This document shows positions 33,781 through 43,952 of a stretch of 64,000 nucleotides of DNA, piece by piece (within the stretch, counting starts at the first letter, position 1; each line of letters begins with the position of its first letter). The translations under genes and the position numbers were made by a program. Source of the stretch: Benincasa hispida (Eukaryota; Streptophyta; Magnoliopsida; Cucurbitales; Cucurbitaceae); assembly GCF_009727055.1 (NCBI RefSeq), contig NC_052357.1, forward strand, positions 84,747,060 through 84,811,059. The letters are read 5' to 3'. Under the pieces are notes generated by a model. That model was not told where the DNA came from. It made no database searches and saw nothing but the letters and a program-made list of their open reading frames with translations.

Positions 33781-34542
33781 TTGTCTTGGAGATGTGTAGA
33801 AGATGATGATTCTGCCTGGATACTTGATTCAGGTGCTACTAATCACGTAAGTTCTTCCTACCAAGGATTTAGTTCCTGGAAAATGTTGGAAGATAGAGAG
33901 TTGACTCTTTGAGTTGGTACTGGTGAGATTGTTTCAGCTGTTGCTGTAGGTAAGCTAAAATTATTTTTGGACAAGAAATATTATCTGTTACTGGATAATA
34001 TTTTTGTAGTTCCTCATATCAAGAGGAACTTAATTTCAATTTTTTGTCTGATTGAACAAGGTTATACCGTCTCTTTTTCTGAGAATAAAGTGTTTATTTT
34101 CAAAAATGGTATGGAGATTGGTTTTGGTTCAATGGAAAATAACTTGTATGTACTAAGGCCGTTAGTCATAAAAGCCTTGCTTAATACTGAAATGTTCAAA
34201 ACAGCGACAACTGCAAAAAGACCAAAGGTTTCTCCTAATCAAAACGCCTATCTTTGGCATCTAAGGTTAGGTCACATCAACCTCAATAAGATTGAGAAGT
34301 TGGTGAAATGTGGACTTCTAAATGGTTTAGAAGAAAACTCCTTGCCAGTATGTGAATCATGCCTTAAAGATAAGAAGACCAAACAACCTTTTACTGGAAA
34401 AGATTATAGAGCCAAGGAAGCCTTGGAGTGTATACATTCAGACCTCTGTGGTTCGATGAATGTTAAAGCTCGAGGTGGGTATAAATATTTCATCTCTTTC
34501 ATAGATGAATATTCAAGGTTTGGGTATCTTTACCTAATGTAA
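33781..34542 (+). pseudogene. B1 protease, GAG-pre-integrase and integrase N-terminus
   Basis: Protease reads ILDSGATNHVSSSYQGFSSW with an intact DSGA. There is one stop before VGTGEIVSAVAVGKL, then a 191-codon open stretch from 33967. It contains PHIKRNLISIFCLIEQG, AYLWHLRLGHINLNKIEKLV (HHCC zinc region, completed by C-x2-C in VCESCLKDK) and the first catalytic Asp in CIHSDLCGSMNVKARGGY. It ends at a stop after YLYLM, where Gln is expected. Confidence 0.9.
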
Positions 34543-35123
34543 CATAAGTTTGATGCTCTTGAAAAGTTCAAGGAGTATAAGGCTGAAGTTGAAAACTTGT
34601 TAGATAAGAAGATAAAAACACTACAATTTGATCGTGGTGGAGAGTATATGGACCTCGAATTCCAGAACTATATGATAGAACATGAAATCACGTCTCAACT
34701 CTCGGCCCTAGGTATACCTCAGCAGAATGGTGTATAAAAAAGGAGAAACAAAACCCTATTGGACATGGTTTGGTCTATGATGAGTTATGCTCATCTTCTA
34801 GACTCGTTTTGGAGATTTACATTGGAGACTGCATGTTATATTTTGAACAACGTTCCCTCGAAAAGTGTTTTTGAAACACCTTTTGAGCTGTGGAGAGGCT
34901 GGCCCACGTGCTTGTGACTAATCCTAAAAAGTTGGAACCACGTTCAAAAGTTTTCCTCTTTGTAGGCTACGCCAAGGAAATGAGGGGTGGATACTTTTAT
35001 GATCTGAGTGAGAACAAAGTCTTTGTGTCAACAAATGCTATCTTTTTGGAAGAAGACCACATCAGGGATCATATGACGGCATATAAACTTTTTTTACATG
35101 AGATTTCTGGTGAGATTACTTAG
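34543..35123 (+). pseudogene. B1 integrase core and C-terminus
   Basis: The second catalytic block reads FDRGGEYMDLEFQ, so its Asp is intact. In the third block, expected as QQNGVSERRN, the Ser-Glu pair is replaced by a stop and Lys, losing the catalytic Glu. The C-terminal region is open at 34890-35123 (LVTNPKKLEPRSKVFLFVGY, FYDLSENKVFVSTNAIFLEE). Compared with B2 a short stretch around the WRGHK region is deleted, giving ERLAHVLVTNP. Confidence 0.88.
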
Positions 35124-36218
35124 AGTTCAACAAGAGTTGTTGAGCAGACTAATGAATCAACACGAGTTGTTGATATTGATTCATCTAGTCAACCATCTCA
35201 AGATTTGAGACTGCCTCGACGTAGTGGGAGGGTTGTAAACCCACTGGAACTTTACATGGGTTTGATTGAAGCCCAAAACATCATGTCTAATGATGGTGTT
35301 GAGGATCCATTGTCTAATAAGCACAATATAGGATGTTGACAAAGAAGAGTGGATTAAAGCCATGAATCATAAAATGGAGTCTATGTACTTCAATCCGGTT
35401 TGGGAACTTATGGATAAGCCTGATGGGGTAAAACCTATTGGTTGTAACTGGATCTACAAGAGAAAATGAGGTCATGTTGAAGTTTATCAGGATTCTCCAG
35501 TCCATAGCCACATTTTATGATTATGAGATATGGAAAATGGACGTCAAGACTGCCTTTTTGAATGGTAATCTTGAGACAACCATTTACATGGTTGAACCAG
35601 AGGGATTCATTGTTCCAGATCAAGAGAAAAAGGTTTGCAAGCTTAATAAGTCCATTTATGGGCTGAAATAGGCGTCTAAGATCGTGGAACATTAGATTTG
35701 ATAGTGTGATCAAATCATTTGGCTTTGATAAGAATGTTGATGAGCCTTGTGTTTACAAGAAAATCATCAACAACTCAGTAGCTTTCCCGATGCTATATGT
35801 GGATGATATCCTATTCGTTGAAAATAATGTAGGTTTTCTGACTGACATTAAAAAGTGGCTAGCTGCCCAAATCCAAATGAAAGATTTGGGAGAGATGCAG
35901 TATGTTATAAGGATCTAGATCATTGGGGATCGTAAGAACAAGAGGTTGGCCTTGTCTAAGGCATCGTACATTGACAAGATGTTGATCAGGTACTCGATGC
36001 AAAATTCCAAGAGGGGTTTATTACCCTTATGGCAAGGGATTCTTCTGTCTAAGGAACAGTGTCTTAAGAAACCTCAAGAGGTTGAGGAAAGAAGACGAAT
36101 TCCCTATGCTTCGGCTATTGGAAGCCTCATGTATGCAACGTTATGTACTAGACTTGAAATTTGCTATGCAATAAGGATTGTCAGTCGATATCAGTCCAAT
36201 CCAAGATTAGATCACTAG
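35124..36218 (+). pseudogene. B1 linker and reverse transcriptase
   Basis: After a stop at 35121 the linker (STRVVEQTN, PRRSGRVVNP) leads into a shifted RT start. The segment from GCNWIYKRK to MLKFIRILQSIATFYDYEIW lacks the expected [10 protein letters not shown] and SPVAMLKS part, an internal deletion around 35465. RT continues with MDVKTAFLNGNLETTIYM; KLNKSIYGLK is followed by a stop where Gln is expected. YVDD is intact at 35796-35807, then KDLGEMQYVI. A further open stretch, 35946-36218, carries LSKASYIDKML and RRIPYASAIGSLMYATLCTR. Confidence 0.89.
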
Positions 36219-36893
36219 ATGGCAGTCAAAACGATTGTCAAGTATCTTCGAAGAACGAGAGACTATATGATCATGTATGGAGATAAGGATTTGATTCTTA
36301 TAGGATACACAAACTCTGACTTTTAGACTAATAGAAATTCTTGGAAATCGACATCAGGGTCAGTGTTCACTCTGAATGGAGAGGTTGTAGTTTGACGAAG
36401 CATCAAGCAAGGATGCATCACAGACTCCACTATGGAAGTTGAATACGTAGCCGCTTGTGAAACTGTTAAAGAGGCTGTTTGGCTTAGGAAGTTCCTTACA
36501 GATTTAGAAGTTGTTCCAAATATGTCTTTGTCGATCACTCTCCATTACGATAACAGTAGGGCTATGACAAATTCAAAGGAACCTCGGATTCACCCAAACA
36601 GGCAAGCATATTGAATGGAAGTATCATTTGATAAGGAAGATTGTGCATCGCGGTGATGTGATAGTCACGAAGATCATGTCGAAGCACAACGTTGTTGATC
36701 CATTTACAAAGGCTCTCACAACTAAAGTGTTTGAGGGTCATCTGAAGAGTCTGAGTCTACGAGACATGCAGCATCTTGTTTCGGGCAGGTGGGGGATGAT
36801 ACTAGGGTATAGAGTGTGCCCTAGTTTATTGTATATTGTATTGTTTTATGTATTGTACATTAGTCTCCTGAGGCATTAGGACAAGTGGGAGAT
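36219..36893 (+). pseudogene. B1 RNase H and 3' end
   Basis: RNase H blocks are readable across stops: MIMYGDKDLILIGYTNSDF, then MEVEYVAACETVKEAVWLRK, the YDNSRAMTNSKEP region, HLIRKIVHRGDVIVTKIMSK and PFTKALTTKVFEGHLKSL. A 3' untranslated stretch with CCTAGTTTATTGTATATTG and a GGACAAGTGGGAGAT polypurine tract (36879-36893) precedes the LTR. Stops at 36216, 36325 and 36394 confirm decay. Confidence 0.88.
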
Positions 36894-39800
36894 TGTTAGG
36901 ATTGGTATCCTAATTTTTCCCGTGGTCTCATAGTTTGTAAAATTTTTGTACACATTGTTATTAATAAAATAAATTTTATTTTATTTGTATTTACTCATAT
37001 CCAATAAACTAAGATCCGTGGTTATTTCATGTAACTTAAGCATGTATGTGAGATATACAAGTGGATCATGCCTTAAGTAATAACCTGAATGGTCTGTAGT
37101 ATAAGGATAAAGAAGGGATACCTTATCCTGGTGACACTACGGATGTTGTCCGCTTTGTAGATGTTTACAAGTATTGTAAAGTGTTACAAATGGTCTGATC
37201 CTGACCATTCCTGTGGAGACATGCGAGTGGGGGTGTCCTATACAAAGAGTTTGTATAAGACTAGACCAGGAGACGATTAGTCTCTTTATATAACGATATT
37301 GATAATTCAGACTTTTATTTCACTAAAATAACCATAGTGACATGACCTTAATACAACTCCATCCTATGAGGGCAGTCCTTTGATTAGTATGGGTGAGAGT
37401 GGCTAGATTGCCAACTCGACAAGCCTACCTTTTTGAGGATTTGTCTGATTGGGGAGCTGGGAACTTAGCTACATAAGACGGAATTCACTCCTTCCCTGAA
37501 ATAGGGATAAGTAGATAGATTGCTCCCCTAAGGGCTGATTTTGGGTCTTGAACATCTCTTTGGAAAAGAGGACTCAGTCATAGTAGGACCTTAATCCTGA
37601 ATGAGTTGGGAACTTCTGCCTTTGAGGGCAGTTCTTTGATTTGTATGGGTGCGAGTGGCCAAATTGCCAACTCAAACCTACCACTTTAATGATTCATCTA
37701 ATTTGGGAGCTGGGAACTCAGCTACATAAGATGGAATTCACTCCTTTCCCGAAGTAGGTGTAAGTAGATAGATTGCTTCTTTAAGGGCTGATCTGGGGCT
37801 TGAACAATGTGGCGCCACACACCTTCTCATGGTCTGAGAGGTGTCCACACATAGTAGGACTATGTTGTATTATTCATTAGAGGGATCAGTGGTACTTAAG
37901 GAGTTAGATGTAACTACAGAGGCAAAACGTTAAATTGGCCCAGTTGTACTTACGAGTATCTGTGAAGGGTTATCATACTATTGGTTTGTTATATCTAATG
38001 GCCACAAAAATATATCTGTGGTGAGAAGAGTGCAGCTATCAGTCTTTAGGGTAATGCCTGGTTATTAACGTATGGTGGATCTCGTGGCTAAAGAGTTTAG
38101 TCAGCTATTCACGTACCATTGGAGCTTCAAACCACGGATCCATAAGGTCCTCTTGGTAGCTTAATGGATTTAAGTTGAGAATCAATTTTTGGGTCAGTTT
38201 GAAGTTTTCAAATTGACAAGAGGGAGTTTGATTATATATGATATGATTAAACTAGTCGATTATATATGATATAGTTGACATGATGTATGAGATACATTAA
38301 TTGGAGGAAAAGGATATAAATATGATTTATATTTAGTGGAGGAGAAAAGAACTATGATTTATATGTTGCATATGATGTGATATTAAAACTATAAGTTATA
38401 AATATAATATGATTATATTTATTTATAATTAAACAATTATGAGATAATTGTTGGTGGTTTTTCTCCATAACCATACGTGAAAGTGGGAGGTTGCATTCAG
38501 TTTTCATAACTGAAGGATAAAATGAAAATAGTTTTCATTTTGCAAATAGATCGGACAATCGTATCACGAATTGTACATTGTCCATCGTATAAAGAGTGGG
38601 AGCCCTACACGGTAGCTCAAGTTTTCCTAAACAATCATGTACACGCACAGTCGACCTAAACGATCGTGTGCGAGAGCGAAACTTCCTAAACGATAGTCTA
38701 AACGATCAGCCTCGATTACCCAAACGATCGTGCACCTTTTTTCTAAACAATCAAGCATTCATCTATATGATAGACATAAAATCTCTCCTACTTGTTTGTC
38801 ATTGAATACGGTCATAGTTTCCTCCTCCCCTCTACTAAATCCAATAGAGCCTACACCTCTTGGATTCTCACTCCAAGAATATCGAGGTTACTGAGTGGTG
38901 GTGTCCTCCTTACTGCTTGTTCGTGTAGAAGACCGTGTGGTAGTGAGCGGTAGTGAGATTTGGTGGACGATTGGCTCGGCGATCACAACGACAGCGAGAG
39001 TTGTTGATGTTGACGTGAGTGAGAGATACAGAGAAGAAGAGTTTTTAAAAGGTAAGTATCTTGTTCCTTCGTTATTTAATTATTAAAAGCATGCCGTAAT
39101 TTGTTAGTAGATGCATAACTTGTTATATGTTTGTGAATGCAGTATTTTTATCACGATGAAATTGGAACAATCTTGCTTCCGCTCATAGGTACTCTTTGAT
39201 AAGAGTTCCTTCAATCACACTGTTGATTGGTTATATGGACATAGAAATATATCTATAGTGGGAAGAGTGCAGCTGTCAGTCTTTAATGGAGTGCCCGACA
39301 GTTAACGGATGGTGGATCTCGTGACTAAAGAGTTTAGTCAGTTATTCATGTACCGTTGGAGCTTCAAGCTACAGGTCTATGAGGTTCTCTTGGTAGCTCA
39401 ATGGGTTCAAGTTGAGAATCAGATTTTGAGTTGATTTGAAATGTTCAAATTAACAAGAGGAAATTCAATTTGATATAACGTATTAGATAAATTAATTGGA
39501 CGAATTAATATAAATATGATTTATATTAAGTACCATAAAATAGAAAAAAACTATGGTTTATATGTTTTATATGATGAAATATTAAAACTATAGGTTATAA
39601 ATATAATATGATAAGTTGGTTATCATATTTATTTATAATATATTAATTATATGATACTTAATTATTTTTCTCTAATAACCAATTTGAGTGGGAGGTTATT
39701 GAAAGTTTTATGGTAACTGTGAGATAAAACGAAAATTGTTCCAAAATTAATAGTTAATTCATTCGGGAAATTCTCACGAAAAAGAGGCTATCAAGTAAAA

Positions 39801-40431
39801 AGAGTTTTTACTAAGCGATAGCCATTAAAAACACACACGATCGTGTAAAAAGTTGACTATACGATAGTTACTCGCTGATCGTTGCTACACGATCGAGTAG
39901 CAAAGTCTATACTATAGGCTTCCCTTATTTAAGCAATCAAGTACATCGTCTATACGATAGACAGTCTTGATATCTCCCACTGACTCGATCATCTACTCGA
40001 TTGTATACCTCCTATCTTCCTCAATTCAAGATTATACAGTGCCCACAACTCCTAAATTTCTCACACCGAGAATACCAAGGTAACACTTGTGGTGGTGTTC
40101 TAACTCAATTCGTGGATCGAATTGGACTCGATCAGGATCGAGGCTTATTCAAGCGATCATTCTGTTCATGTTTTTGCTATTGGCTATTCTTATCATTGCG
40201 TTCAAGTGCATTGTTGGGCGCATTAGACAGTGATCGAGGGATACTTGAAGAATAGTTCTTCAATGGTACGTATACTCTATCCCTTGTATTCTCTTATAGC
40301 ATGATGTAATTTCTATTTATGCATAATATGTTTGTTTCCAACTAAACTGTGATTGTTGTGTTCATTCTGAATGGAATTTGGAATGATTCACTTCTGCTGC
40401 TCATGGAGATATCTGTTTTATATTTCCTGCA
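36894..40431 (+). repeat. 3' LTR of B1, interrupted by a Y-type LTR segment
   Basis: The X-type LTR runs from TGTTAGGATTGGTATCC at 36894 to about 37587 and resumes at 39214 (CACTGTTGATTGGTTATAT), ending CTGCA at 40431. The inserted Y-type segment (37588-39213) repeats landmarks already present once, such as GTATGGGTG and GGAATTCACTCC. The X part lacks roughly 150 bp at the junction. The 3' half with the ACACACGATCGTG array matches the 5' LTR. Confidence 0.72.
37588..39213 (+). repeat. Y-type LTR segment within the B1 3' LTR
   Basis: Starts mid-LTR with CCTTAATCCTGAATGAGTTGG and ends at a proper LTR end, GTTCCTTCA. It has the Y landmarks GTGCGAGTGGCC and GGCGCCACACACCTT shared with 5954-7678, and a GATCGT motif array at 38565-38790. 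Its 5' part is missing, so simple insertion does not fully explain it. Confidence 0.7.
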
Positions 40432-41640
40432 TTTTTAGTCTTTAATTATCTCAATAGTGCCTCCAACTCCTTTATATTCACAACCAATGGAGTCAAACAT
40501 CCCCAATGATAGGAGATTTCTTTTCAATGTAGGAACATGCCACACATTACTAATTAACTTCACTGAACCATCTTGTAACTTTAACAAAACAGACCCTATG
40601 TCAACTGCCCTGCAGGTTTTATTATTTCCCATGTAGATCAACCCTCCATCCCACTTCTTGTAGGTACAAAACCACCCTTTAGATGGTGTCATATGGACTA
40701 AACAACCAGACTCTATGACCCAATCTTGAGTCTCCATAGAATTCTGCTCACCACACTCTTCAGTTGCTACCAAGGTATCTAAATACATAAGGGAATTTGC
40801 CCCCACAACTGCCTCTGTCTGTTTTCCTCCTTTGTTCTGTTGGCTCATCTTTCTCTTCAAGGCATAACAGTCTTTCTTCATGTGTCCAAGTTTGTGGCAA
40901 AAATGACACTTGATTTAGACTTGTCACCACCATTCTACTTGCCCTGCTCATTGTTCTTTATTTTCCCTTTTGAAAACAAACCTTCTCCTCTTTGCTGATC
41001 TTTCTTACTCATTTGTAATTCTAGTTCTCTAAATCCGATTGCTGAAATGATTGTTTTTATAGTGATTCTTTCTCTATCGTACTTCATGGTTGTTTTGACA
41101 TCTTTAAATGACTCTAGTAGGGAGTTAAGTAAGATAGAAGCCTCATTTTCTTCCCCAATGTTGTCTCTTATTGATCTGAATTCTGAAGATAGTCTCTTGA
41201 ATTCGTTCAAATTATCAGTGAGGGATTTTGCAACATCCATCTTATATGTGAAAAAACTTTCCCTTAAGAAAGCTTTATTGGGCAAATCTTTGTTGAGATA
41301 AATCTCGTTTAATTTGTGCCAGAGATCATAAGTAGTAGTTGGTCAATCTACCTTAAAACACCATCTGTAACATTCAAGACAATAGTTCCATAGGCATTTA
41401 CATTTATTGTCTCTTTTTCTACATCTATGAGTGTTTTAGGGTATTTTGCTGGGTTTGTGATGGCCATAAGTGCTTTCTGCTGTCCCAATACTGCCTTGAT
41501 CTTCGCTTTCCATAATTCAAAGTCTGTCTTTCTATCAAACTTCTCATTTTATACCTGGTTGTAGCCATTCTTGAACTTCAAGATTGACTTATCTGAATCT
41601 TTGTATGCAAGAATTCAAATCTTGGATATGTCTTGAGTTG
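40432..41640 (-). pseudogene. copia D gag and protease, truncated
   Basis: On the minus strand gag starts near 41570 (EKFDRKTDFELWKAKIKAVL). It passes through shifted frames to the open stretch 40935-41285 (LTDNLNEFKRLSSEFRSI, EENEASILLNSLLESFKDVK), then a zinc knuckle CHFCHKLGHMKKDC across a frame break near 40900. The protease region is at 40435-40881 (WVIESGCLVHMTPSKGWF; the active-site DSGA is replaced by ESGC). The GAG-pre-integrase start NLLSLGMFDSIG is the last part. D ends where the B1 LTR begins; the rest of pol is missing. Confidence 0.88.
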
Positions 41641-41648
41641 TTCTCTGA

Positions 41649-41660
41649 GCTCTAATACCA
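41649..41660 (-). other. primer binding site of copia D
   Basis: The complement is TGGTATTAGAGC, one base off the standard site. It lies two bases inside the LTR at 41663. Confidence 0.88.
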
Positions 41661-41662
41661 CT

Positions 41663-42275
41663 TGTGGCCCCAGATAATTATGATTCTCTTGTTTGCAGGC
41701 CCAAACTACTCAACATTAACTATCAACTTCACTTCAAGACTCAGGGAAGGTTGTATCCTTTAAGCTTTAAAACTCTTCAATCATTTACCTGAATACAGCT
41801 CAATCATGTAGAAGAAGCTCTGAGGAACTAGACGATAGTTCAATTATGTAAAGGATATTAATAAGCACTAGACAATCGTGTAGACGATAGTTGCTAAACG
41901 ATCGTATAGAAGATAACTGAAGAACTAGATGATCGTATAGACGATGCAAAGTGGAGCTAGATGATCGTGTAAACGATGCAAGAGGAACTAAATGATCGTG
42001 TACACGATAATTAAATAAAAGCTAGACGATTGTAAAGAAAGAAAGAACACAAGTATTTAATTGGTTCAATCAAAGGTTTACGTCCACTGTGCAAATAGGG
42101 AAGGTCTCTTTTATTACTTCTTCTTTAAACTTCTCGTTATTCTCTCATTCATTTTTCTTTTATACAAGCTCTCATTTTGAACGAAGAAGCTCTGGTAGAT
42201 ACAACATAAATAATAGAAAGAGGCGACAACGATAAACTAATTACAACTTCTTTGTCTTCGGTTCTTTCTATAACA
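41663..42275 (-). repeat. 5' LTR of copia D (613 bp)
   Basis: The plus strand begins TGTGGCCCCAGATAAT and ends TTTCTATAACA, consistent with TG...CA ends and the adjacent PBS. It contains an array of AGATGATCGTGTAGACGAT-like units at 41850-42030, similar in motif to the B-family arrays. No second LTR is present in the window, so the outer edge rests on the terminal CA. Confidence 0.75.
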
Positions 42276-42803
42276 TTTAAAAAAACAAAAAAATAAAAAA
42301 TAGAAAAAAAATAAAAGTAGAAAAAATATTGGGTTTCTTCCCAACAAGTGCTTGGTTTAACGTCTCTTAGCTAGACCAAACCCATTAAATCATTGTTTGA
42401 AATCTAGGTTCTCTATCTTTCTTTCTTCATCGCCACAATAATGCTTAAGTATTTAACCATTCACTTTAAATCTCAATCCATCTTCTCCTTACACTTCCAC
42501 AACTCCATGAGGAGAAGCTTTTACTATCACAAATTGTCTCAACCATTGAGTGCTAAAACATGAATTAAAAAGTAAAACTATTTGTCCAGGATAAAATGTA
42601 TGGTGAACGATCTTCCTGTCATGCCATTTAGCAGTTCTTTCTTTGTACAACTTGGCATTTTCATAAGCTTGATCACGGAACTCTTGCAACTCAGCAAGTT
42701 CCAACAATCTCTTCTCTCCCACCTTCTGTAGATCAAGCCTTCCCAAACACCAATCTATATGGTGAAGAACCAATTGGAGTCTTGAAAACTGTATGGAAAG
42801 CTC
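42276..42803 (-). pseudogene. Ty3/gypsy integrase C-terminal fragment
   Basis: The minus strand reads KRLLELAELQEFRDQAYENA, then KLYKERTAKWHDRKIVHHTF and PGQIVLLFNS. This is the C-terminal region of gypsy integrases of the Athila/Tat type. A GKLKSRW segment seems deleted, with QWLRQFVIVKASPHGVVEV following. Downstream are VEGEDGLRFKVNG and the usual post-pol block around ACGTTAAACCAAGCACTTG and GTTGGGAAGAAACCC (42335-42370). The fragment is bounded by copia D on the left and the B2 LTR on the right. Confidence 0.85.
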
Positions 42804-43225
42804 TATTGGGATTGGTGTCCTAATTCTCCCGGAGTCCCATTGTTTGTAAAGATACACATTGTTTGATGAATAAAATAATTGTTATTTAATTCTGGAATTT
42901 ACTTATATCCAATAAATAAAGCTCCATGGTTATCTTATGTGAACTTAAGCATATATATGTGATAAAAAAGTGGATCATGCCTTAAGTGATAACCTAAATA
43001 GGTCTATAGTATAAGGATTAAGGTTGGATACCTGATCCTGGTGACACTACGGATACGGCCGACTTTGTAGAGGTTTGCAAGTGTTGTAAACTACTACAGA
43101 TGGTAGAACCTAACCATTCATGTGAAGACGTGCGAATGGAGGTGTCCTATAATAGAGTTTGTATAAGATCGGACCACGAGATGACTAGATTGTCTATAAC
43201 ACCATTGATACTAGAGACTTAATTT
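42804..43225 (+). repeat. 5' LTR fragment of copia B2
   Basis: Starts near TATTGGGATTGGTGTCC and follows the B LTR landmarks (CCCGGAGTCCCATTGTTTG, GGTGACACTACGGATACGGCC). It stops around CTAGAGACTTAATTTTGC at 43225. The remainder of the LTR, the PBS and most of the leader are deleted. Its partner is 54283-55202. Confidence 0.85.
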
Positions 43226-43952
43226 TGCTAAAACTTTATTGGGTGTTGTTTTGTTTTACAATGGGTATTTTCTTAAAACCTAATGTAGGTCAATGTGTTT
43301 TTCTATTCAGCAACTCGTTAGTATTTCTGTTTAATGCTTTTAATATGATCGACTACATATAGTGGAAAGAATCGTGTGAAACGTATTTCGTGGCAAACGA
43401 CCTCGATCCCACTACTCTCCAAAAGAGAACATAAGACAGTAAATCTGATTTATTGGTCTTAGAGATGTGTTTGGTAGAGAATGATGATTCTGGCTGGATC
43501 CTTGATTCGTGTGCTACCAATCATGTTAATTCCTATTACTAAGGATTCAATTCCAAACGTTGCCACATGGAGAGATGACTCTTCGAGTCGGTACTGGTGA
43601 GGTTGATTCAGCTATTGCTGTAGCCAGGCTGAAGTTATTTGTTGACAAGAAATGTTATCTGTTACTGGATAATGTTTTTGTAGTTTCTCATATTAAGAGG
43701 AACTTAATCTCGGTTTCTTGTCTTATTAAACAAGGGTATACAGTCTTCTTTTATGAGAATATAGTGTTTATTTTCAAGAATGGAATGGAGATTGGTTATG
43801 GTTCAATGGAACGTAAATTATATGTACTAAGGTCGTTAGTCATAAAAGCCTTGTTTAACACTGAAATGTTCAGTACGACAACAACAGCTAAAAGACCAAA
43901 GCTTTCTCTTAAGGAAAACGCCCATCTTTGGCATCTAAGGTTAGGTCACTTT
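43226..43952 (+). pseudogene. copia B2 gag remnant, protease and GAG-pre-integrase
   Basis: Short gag traces (CETYFVANDLD) jump to DPTTL and then to the protease region LVLEMCLVENDDSGWILDSC (DSC in place of DSG). This is another internal gag deletion. The open stretch 43560-43988 carries MTLRVGTGEVDSAIAVARLK, KKCYLLLDNVFVVSHIKRNL and HLWHLRLGHF. The reading is cut within HLRLGH at 43947, where the C2 composite begins after a probable target duplication. Confidence 0.88.

Larger units (their letters stand above)
29887..40431 (+). mobile_element. copia element B1
   Basis: A long copia element: 5' LTR 29887-31083, PBS 31086-31098, leader to 33210, and decayed gag, protease, integrase, RT and RNase H to about 36850. 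A GGACAAGTGGGAGAT polypurine tract (36879-36893) precedes the 3' LTR, which starts at 36894. That LTR is chimeric, and its own 3' part is at 39214-40431. A truncated copy lies directly upstream and shares the 5' LTR. Many stops show it is inactive. Confidence 0.87.

Noticed and set aside
41845..42030. CRISPR-like array of short repeats
   Set aside because: Units are degenerate, have no unique spacers of even length, and lie in a plant LTR.
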